64,000 bases of DNA from an uncultured Umboniibacter sp. (lineage in GTDB: Bacteria; Pseudomonadota; Gammaproteobacteria; Pseudomonadales; DSM-25080), in the NCBI RefSeq assembly GCF_947497555.1, contig NZ_CANMGY010000001.1, positions 496,001-560,000 on the forward strand, written 5' to 3'. Below the pieces are notes generated by a model. That model saw nothing but the letters and a program-made list of their open reading frames with translations, had not been told where the DNA came from and did not search any database. Shown here piece by piece: positions 62,083 through 64,000 of this stretch. Both the position numbers and the translations under genes were made by a program. Within the stretch, counting starts at the first letter, position 1. Each line of letters starts with the position of its first letter.

Positions 62083-64000
<1,918 letters not shown>

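Overview
The window is a contiguous piece of core bacterial chromosome spanning the replication-origin region of a gammaproteobacterium. Family-level similarity and gene order (dsbA - cytochrome c4 - engB - polA - thrB; a cox/heme-A cluster; prlC - gamma carbonic anhydrase - aroE - hemF - tsaC - dprA - lysM - def - fmt - rsmB - trkA; glyQS; gyrB-recF-dnaN-dnaA; rpmH-rnpA-yidD-yidC-mnmE-mnmG-rsmG-parAB-atp) resemble Pseudomonas and its marine relatives (Pseudomonadales/Cellvibrionales-like). The genus cannot be fixed from the sequence alone. No rRNA, tRNA, CRISPR, insertion sequence or prophage was seen.

Layout. 1-3.5 kb: the 5' end of rdgC (leftward), then plsB and a second acyltransferase (membrane lipid synthesis). 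3.6-5 kb: leftward dsbA and cytochrome c4. 5.2-8.4 kb: engB, four small genes of uncharacterised families (VF530/DUF2132, DUF2986, DUF6172, DUF1456/YehS) and a DJ-1/PfpI protein. 8.5-13.2 kb: polA (leftward), then type II thrB and a ZIP metal transporter (rightward). 13.2-21.6 kb: a leftward aa3/caa3-type cytochrome c oxidase module, coxB-coxA-ctaG-coxC, then SURF1, a thioredoxin-like assembly protein, ctaA, cyoE and sco, with a lone DUF2909 gene on the other strand. 21.9-27.2 kb: dinF, azlCD, prlC-yheV, gamma carbonic anhydrase. 27.2-31.7 kb: a leftward lysM-dprA-tsaC-hemF-aroE run. 31.9-37.5 kb: def-fmt-rsmB-trkA-trkH. 37.5-42.4 kb: an LpxL-type acyltransferase (leftward), glyQS and plsC. 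42.7-49.0 kb: leftward dnaA-dnaN-recF-gyrB. 49.3-64 kb: rightward rpmH, rnpA, yidD, yidC, mnmE, mnmG, rsmG, parA, parB and the ATP synthase operon, cut inside atpD.

Transcription diverges at about 49.0-49.25 kb between dnaA and rpmH. Clustered DnaA boxes make this the preferred oriC; a second DnaA-box/AT-rich region lies between mnmE and mnmG. Two identical perfect 16-bp parS palindromes lie inside recF and are presumably bound by the ParB encoded about 11 kb away.

The most interesting points beyond routine annotation are: a near-consensus LexA (SOS) box upstream of the DinF-type MATE gene; the two parS sites in recF; a DUF1456/YehS gene that appears to start at ATT or ATC; an eight-copy perfect GGGCTAA tandem array holding the stop codons of two convergent genes; and the pair of origin-like regions. 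I found no convincing new multi-gene system; this is mostly conserved housekeeping DNA.
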